A stretch of DNA of 64,000 nt from Sulfitobacter sp. SK011 (GTDB lineage: Bacteria > Pseudomonadota > Alphaproteobacteria > Rhodobacterales > Rhodobacteraceae): the NCBI RefSeq assembly GCF_003352065.1, contig NZ_CP025803.1, forward strand, positions 2,459,574 through 2,523,573. The letters run 5' to 3'. Each line of letters starts with the position of its first letter. Positions within the stretch are counted from its first letter, which is position 1. This document shows, one piece after another, positions 60,423-64,000 of this stretch. The position numbers and the translations under genes were made by a program. A model generated the notes under the pieces. The model saw only the letters and a program-made list of their open reading frames with translations. It did no database searches and was not told the origin of the DNA.

Positions 60423-61976
60423 TCACCCGCGAAGCTGTCTAAAAACTCTGGGATCGACGCTTGCCGCGGCTAAAACTCCGCCCCAAAGCGCGCCTTGAAT
60501 ACCCTGACTGACCACGTCCTGCCCTGAGAGATAAAGCCCTTCGATCGGGGTCTTGGCTTTGAGCGCACGGCTTAGTGCGCGCTCAGGCGTCCCATCCAGG
60601 CCATAGAAGCGGCCCTGGTGGTGGCCGGTGATCGCCGCGGTCGCCAGCGGCGTTGAAAGCTCCCGAAAGACGACGAGGTCGGCCAAGTCCGGGAAGTACC
60701 TTTCCAACAGCGCGAACATCTTATCCTCCACCTGCTGCTTGAAGGCTTTGTACTGCGCGCCCCGCGCGCCAGATGGCATGTCCGCCCATTGCGCAACGCA
60801 GTCCCAATCGGTCCAAACGACCATGTCGCCCGCATATTTCTGCTTGGGTCCCGGATCATGGCTTGGATCTTTTAGTGAACCGAACGAGAGGAAAAAACCC
60901 GGCGGATCACCCTCTGGTGCCTCCGCCCATACTGCGTCGACTTGTCCGGTCGGATAAACCCAGTGGTTTGACCGCGTGGCACCGGCCTGTTCCACATCGC
61001 CCTCGAAGCCCAGGAAAAGATCGAAATGGGCAATAGAGGCTGGCAGCGCCTGAATTTCGCTGATCCAATCTTCGGGACCAAAGCCAGAGGGAAGCAAATT
61101 GTTGATCGTCTCGCGCGCGCCGATATCGGAAATGACGACGTCCGACCGGATGTCTTCGCCTGTCGATGTGCGAACGCCCACGACCTTGTCATCCTCGACC
61201 AGCAGCGTCTCAACCTTTACTCCGGCGCGGGCCTCTCCACCCGCATGGGTGATCGTCGGGATCAGATGGTCGGCAAAGGCCTTGCCGCCTCCCACCGGAT
61301 ACCATGCGCCGCTTTCCAGATAAGAACCGCAAATCTGGGCATGCATGCCAAAGCTCGCCTTGTGGGGCCGACCGCCATGGTCCCCCCATTGGGCGGTAAA
61401 GGCGGCGGCAAGTTCCGGGTTTTGGGTGATGCTGTCAACAACCTCCTGGGTGGTGCGTCTGCACCATTTGTTGATGGCGCGGTGGTTCCACCATTCCGTC
61501 ATCTGGGCGGCAATCTCGGGCATGCCGCGGGTAGAACTCAGCGTGTACATCGCATCCCGCCCTTCCCGAAGGGCGGCTATCCAGGCCTCGATCGCCTCGG
61601 CCTCATCTGGGAAGCGATCTTTGAAATCGCGTTCTTGCGCCTCAAACGGGCGCGACAGCGCAAGCGGCGGCGCGTCTGCGAGGTGCAGATTGTCATAGAC
61701 CGCTCCCATCGGTTCGAAGTCCATGGGCGTATGCGCCAGCCAGTCGATGAATCCGCGTTCCCGATCACCCGGCGCGACGCAGCCGAGATAGTGAATCCCA
61801 ACATCCCATGAGAAGCCGTCGCGAGAGAAGCTGTGCGTCAGCCCACCCAAGGTCTCGTACTGCTCCAGCAACAATACCTTGTGGCCCATTTTCGACAGTG
61901 TTGCTGCAGATGCCATGCCACCCATGCCGGACCCGATTACAATGGCATCCCAAGTCTGTGTTTCGCCTTTGACCAT
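60423..61976 (-). CDS. CrtI/retinol-saturase-like FAD oxidoreductase
   Basis: 517 residues. AIVIGSGMGGMASAATLSKM and GHKVLLLEQYETLGGLTHSF are the FAD motif and the start of the carotenoid desaturase/isomerase fold. WDVGIHYLGCV, SGAWYPVGGGKAFADHLIPT and the C-terminal GLYLSGQDVVSQGIQGALWG are characteristic. Proteins of this branch include phytoene desaturases, carotene isomerases and all-trans-retinol saturases; without carotenoid genes nearby the substrate is unknown. The ATG at 61976 follows GAGGGG. The preceding gene, a 2TM protein, ends 8 bases upstream. Confidence 0.85.
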   Translation of the reverse strand: MVKGETQTWDAIVIGSGMGGMASAATLSKMGHKVLLLEQYETLGGLTHSFSRDGFSWDVGIHYLGCVAPGDRERGFIDWLAHTPMDFEPMGAVYDNLHLADAPPLALSRPFEAQERDFKDRFPDEAEAIEAWIAALREGRDAMYTLSSTRGMPEIAAQMTEWWNHRAINKWCRRTTQEVVDSITQNPELAAAFTAQWGDHGGRPHKASFGMHAQICGSYLESGAWYPVGGGKAFADHLIPTITHAGGEARAGVKVETLLVEDDKVVGVRTSTGEDIRSDVVISDIGARETINNLLPSGFGPEDWISEIQALPASIAHFDLFLGFEGDVEQAGATRSNHWVYPTGQVDAVWAEAPEGDPPGFFLSFGSLKDPSHDPGPKQKYAGDMVVWTDWDCVAQWADMPSGARGAQYKAFKQQVEDKMFALLERYFPDLADLVVFRELSTPLATAAITGHHQGRFYGLDGTPERALSRALKAKTPIEGLYLSGQDVVSQGIQGALWGGVLAAASVDPRVFRQLRG

Positions 61977-61984
61977 AGCACCCC

Positions 61985-62260
61985 TCAAGAACCCGTTCGG
62001 GACTTGTCCATTTCGTTCTCGATCATTTTTTCGGTGACAGCGAACTGACCTGGAAATACGAAAACCACCAAGGCATGAATTGCCACCGCAATCCCCCATC
62101 CCAGCATTGGCCAGTGGAACCAGATGCTACCGGATGAGGTCAGTAGATTGATGACCACAAGGAATAGAATGACCGCGACATAAACGGACAGGTGAGTGTA
62201 AAATCCCATCTTGGATTCAACGCGCTTTTTGGCTGATTGATATGCTTGGGATTTCTCCAT
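61985..62260 (-). CDS. Small 2TM-domain membrane protein
   Basis: 91 residues. A short basic N-terminus (MEKSQAYQSAKKRVESKMGF) leads into two membrane helices, about YTHLSVYVAVILFLVVINLL and WPMLGWGIAVAIHALVVFVF, with an acidic tail. This is the 2TM (PF13239-like) pattern seen in small proteins often fused or adjacent to regulators. The ATG at 62260 follows GGAGAAAGG. It is co-transcribed with the CrtI-like oxidoreductase. Confidence 0.8.
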   Translation of the reverse strand: MEKSQAYQSAKKRVESKMGFYTHLSVYVAVILFLVVINLLTSSGSIWFHWPMLGWGIAVAIHALVVFVFPGQFAVTEKMIENEMDKSRTGS

Positions 62261-62520
62261 GGCCTTTCTCCACCAATTTTGCATGATCAGACTAAATTAA
62301 CACACCGGAAGGCTGCCGGTATTGAGCCAGATCAATGGATATTTCCACACAGATCGTGTTTTCGGACCGGCCTGCCCCAACTGAGTATTCCAAAATGAAA
62401 GTTAGTGGATGATTGGCTTTTGGCTTATCGCCACGACAGCTTCTGGCGCAAGCGGGCGGTAATCCAGAGCACGATCTGGCCGTCTGGTGTTGTCGTGTTT
62501 CCACCAGCTTTCGATGGTGA

Positions 62521-62763
62521 TGTGGGAATCTGATCACCTTCGGTTTCGCCGCCCATGTGATGTTCTACGGCACCCTGCCCGCGCTGGTGATCACCGCGAT
62601 CAAGATCAAGCCGCAGGGAACGATCCGGACATTAGCTGTGCCCGTGGTGATGTTCATCCTCAGTTTCGCACTGGCGGCCGCTTTGCTGATGGCGGATCTG
62701 AAAACCTACGCGTCCATCCTGCGCCTCCTGACTTCAAGGATCAGGTCCAGAGCACTGGTTTAA
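62521..62763 (+). pseudogene. Fragment of an EptA-like phosphoethanolamine transferase
   Basis: A membrane-like stretch LITFGFAAHVMFYGTLPALV, then KPQGTIRTLAVPVVMFILSF and ALLMADLKTYASILR, resembles the fourth and fifth helices region of EptA-type lipid A phosphoethanolamine transferases. A stop lies just before it. After the ASILR segment the reading changes to unrelated residues. Neither the N-terminal helices nor the periplasmic alkaline-phosphatase-like domain is present, so this is a degraded piece. The identification rests on memory of the family. Confidence 0.5.
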
Positions 62764-62904
62764 ATGAGCCCGACCGGCAAAGGTTTCTTCATAAGCGTCC
62801 TTGAGCCCCATCTTATATGCGCCACTGAAATGCCCGGCCACGCTGCGCACCTCGTCAAAACACCCGCTTGTGTCCCTGATGTGATCCGGGCAATCCTAGC
62901 GGCC

Positions 62905-63864
62905 ATGACCAATCAACAATCCATCACCATCAGCTCCGACACCCTGTGCGCCACCATATTGCCGCAAGGGGCCGCATTGGTGGGTGTGCGTTTTGCGGGT
63001 CAGACCCGAAATCTCGTCATCGGGTTCGCAGATCCCGCGGATCATACCAAAGTGCCGATTTGCGCAGGATCGCTGGTCGGGCCGATCGCCAACAGGGTGC
63101 AAGACGGGCGGGTCACACTGGACGGCCAGACCTACCAGATGCCACAGAATGAAAACACAAATTGCCTGCATTCGGGGCCAGACGGCCTGCACACACGCCT
63201 CTGGCAAATCGAATTGCAAACCCCTGAAAGCGTGACGCTATCCTGCGCGCTCGCGGACGGTATGAATGGCCTGCCCGGCAATCGGCAGATCCTGGCGCGT
63301 TACAGCGTTGAGGCAGACACATTGACCCTCACCATCACGGCCACCACGGACCGGGCGACCCCGATGAACGTCGCCGCGCACCCCTATTGGAACCTTGATG
63401 GGACACCCGACGTCGGCGGGCATCGCATCGCCGTCAATGCCACCCAATATCTGCCGACCGACCCACAAGGGCTGCCCACAGGTGAAAGACACATAACGCG
63501 CGGTAGTGAGTTCGACTTTGAAACCGAGAAACCCGTGCCGCTCAGCCCGGCGCTCGATGTAAACTTTTGCCTCGCGTCGGCCCCTCTTGCCACGCCAACC
63601 CATGCCGCGACCCTCACGGGCAGCGACGGCACCCGGCTTGATATCGCCACCACGGCCCCCGGTTTGCAGGTCTATGCGGGGGCTTCCCTGCCTGATCTGG
63701 CAGTTGAAATGGCCGATTGCCCACCGCTGAAACCCTATTCCGGGATCGCCCTTGAACCCCAGCATTGGCCGGATGCACCGCATCACGATCATTTTCCGCA
63801 AATCACATTGGTACCGGGCCAAACCTATGCCCAAAGCACCCATTTCAGGCTGACCCCGCCCTAA
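62905..63864 (+). CDS. Aldose 1-epimerase family protein (mutarotase)
   Basis: 319 residues. ATILPQGAALVGVRFAGQTR starts the beta-sandwich. VGPIANRVQDGRVTLDGQTY and NCLHSGPDGLH give the first active-site His; NVAAHPYWNLDG contains the second His in the typical HPYFNL position; and SGIALEPQHWPDAPHHDHFP supplies the catalytic Glu region. It interconverts anomers of a free sugar. It stands apart from the LacI cluster, but use with the imported carbohydrate is conceivable. The start at 62905 (MTNQQSITI) is preferred over a 47-residue longer form reading through degraded sequence. Confidence 0.88.
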   Translation: MTNQQSITISSDTLCATILPQGAALVGVRFAGQTRNLVIGFADPADHTKVPICAGSLVGPIANRVQDGRVTLDGQTYQMPQNENTNCLHSGPDGLHTRLWQIELQTPESVTLSCALADGMNGLPGNRQILARYSVEADTLTLTITATTDRATPMNVAAHPYWNLDGTPDVGGHRIAVNATQYLPTDPQGLPTGERHITRGSEFDFETEKPVPLSPALDVNFCLASAPLATPTHAATLTGSDGTRLDIATTAPGLQVYAGASLPDLAVEMADCPPLKPYSGIALEPQHWPDAPHHDHFPQITLVPGQTYAQSTHFRLTPP

Positions 63865-63976
63865 GATTAACGTCCAATCACCTCAATTGCGCCCTTCCCC
63901 GGACCAAATCTGCCAGCATACTTGCTCTGGGGCAAATCCGACCGGCCTGCCTGCCGGGGGAAAGGAGCATGCTGCA

Positions 63977-64000
63977 ATGGCCCGTTTTGATAAGAGTGAC
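63977..64000 (+). CDS. Start of a further gene (first 8 codons)
   Basis: The ATG at 63977 is preceded by AGGAG at nine bases and reads MARFDKSD before the window ends. No family can be assigned. Confidence 0.5.

Noticed and set aside
62764-62904. N-terminal extension of the aldose 1-epimerase frame
   Set aside because: The 47 extra residues do not resemble the family, whose fold begins at MTNQQSITISS; the stretch is degraded sequence after the EptA fragment.
1-64000. CRISPR arrays, rRNA genes, complete tRNA genes, toxin-antitoxin or restriction systems
   Set aside because: Looked for on both strands; no spaced direct-repeat arrays, rRNA blocks, intact cloverleaf genes or recognisable defence genes were found.

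Overview
The window looks like a chromosomal segment of a marine alphaproteobacterium of the Rhodobacterales (roseobacter group). This is inferred from moderate-to-high GC, the gene families present (DUF1127 protein, GlxA-type AraC regulator, MalEFGK-type sugar ABC transporter with tandem GMC oxidoreductases), the tRNA fragments, and a heavy load of insertion sequences. I ran no database search; family names come from motifs read in the translated sequence.

Layout. 0-3.4 kb: a multi-PAS sensor kinase and the start of its response regulator, both on the minus strand. 3.7-5.3 kb: an IS1182-family element. 5.6-10.9 kb: an integrative element (P4-type primase/helicase, AlpA-like protein, hypothetical, tyrosine integrase) ending in tRNA-Asn and tRNA-Cys 3' fragments, with a tRNA-Gly 5' fragment beyond. 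11.4-16.0 kb: ordinary single genes (SDR, YecA/SEC-C, ICMT-like), a GFA-family pseudogene with two in-frame UGA codons, and a cyclase-hydrolase fusion. 16.2-21.2 kb: a second IS1182-type element, a methyltransferase, two phage-like genes and an IS3 element. 21.7-25.0 kb: a FecR-domain protein and a CHASE2 adenylate/guanylate cyclase. 25.3-26.8 kb: YaeQ and an EamA transporter.

25.9-38.9 kb: a long minus-strand gene train (homocysteine methyltransferase-like, DUF1127, AOC-barrel protein, di-heme peroxidase, MddA/NnrU-like methyltransferase, flavin monooxygenase, MATE efflux, GST, SAM methyltransferase, LysE exporter, DHFR-like). It is read away from a divergent GlxA/AraC regulator, and its far end is broken by an IS5-family element. 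Its content suggests methylation, oxidation and export of a small toxic (perhaps sulfur, selenium or electrophilic) compound. One of its genes (GST) is frameshifted, and a membrane-protein gene is cut by the IS.

39.1-41.4 kb: an IS3 element and a graveyard of integrase and IS200 remnants. 42.1-59.0 kb: a large plus-strand catabolic regulon. It holds a CoA-transferase, enoyl-CoA hydratase, aldehyde dehydrogenase, sugar-type ABC transporter, two GMC dehydrogenases, a Dabb protein, a LacI regulator, a Gfo/Idh/MocA oxidoreductase, a large FAD oxidoreductase and a PfkB kinase. Three identical palindromes (TGGAACGTTCCA) lie upstream of its two promoter-proximal genes and are very probably the LacI-protein operators. 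The substrate cannot be read from sequence; a polyol, sugar-acid or glycoside-like compound oxidised and then activated to a CoA thioester fits the gene set. 59.4-64 kb: a Popeye-like cyclic-nucleotide-binding membrane protein, a CrtI-like oxidoreductase with a 2TM protein, an EptA remnant, an aldose 1-epimerase and the first codons of another gene.
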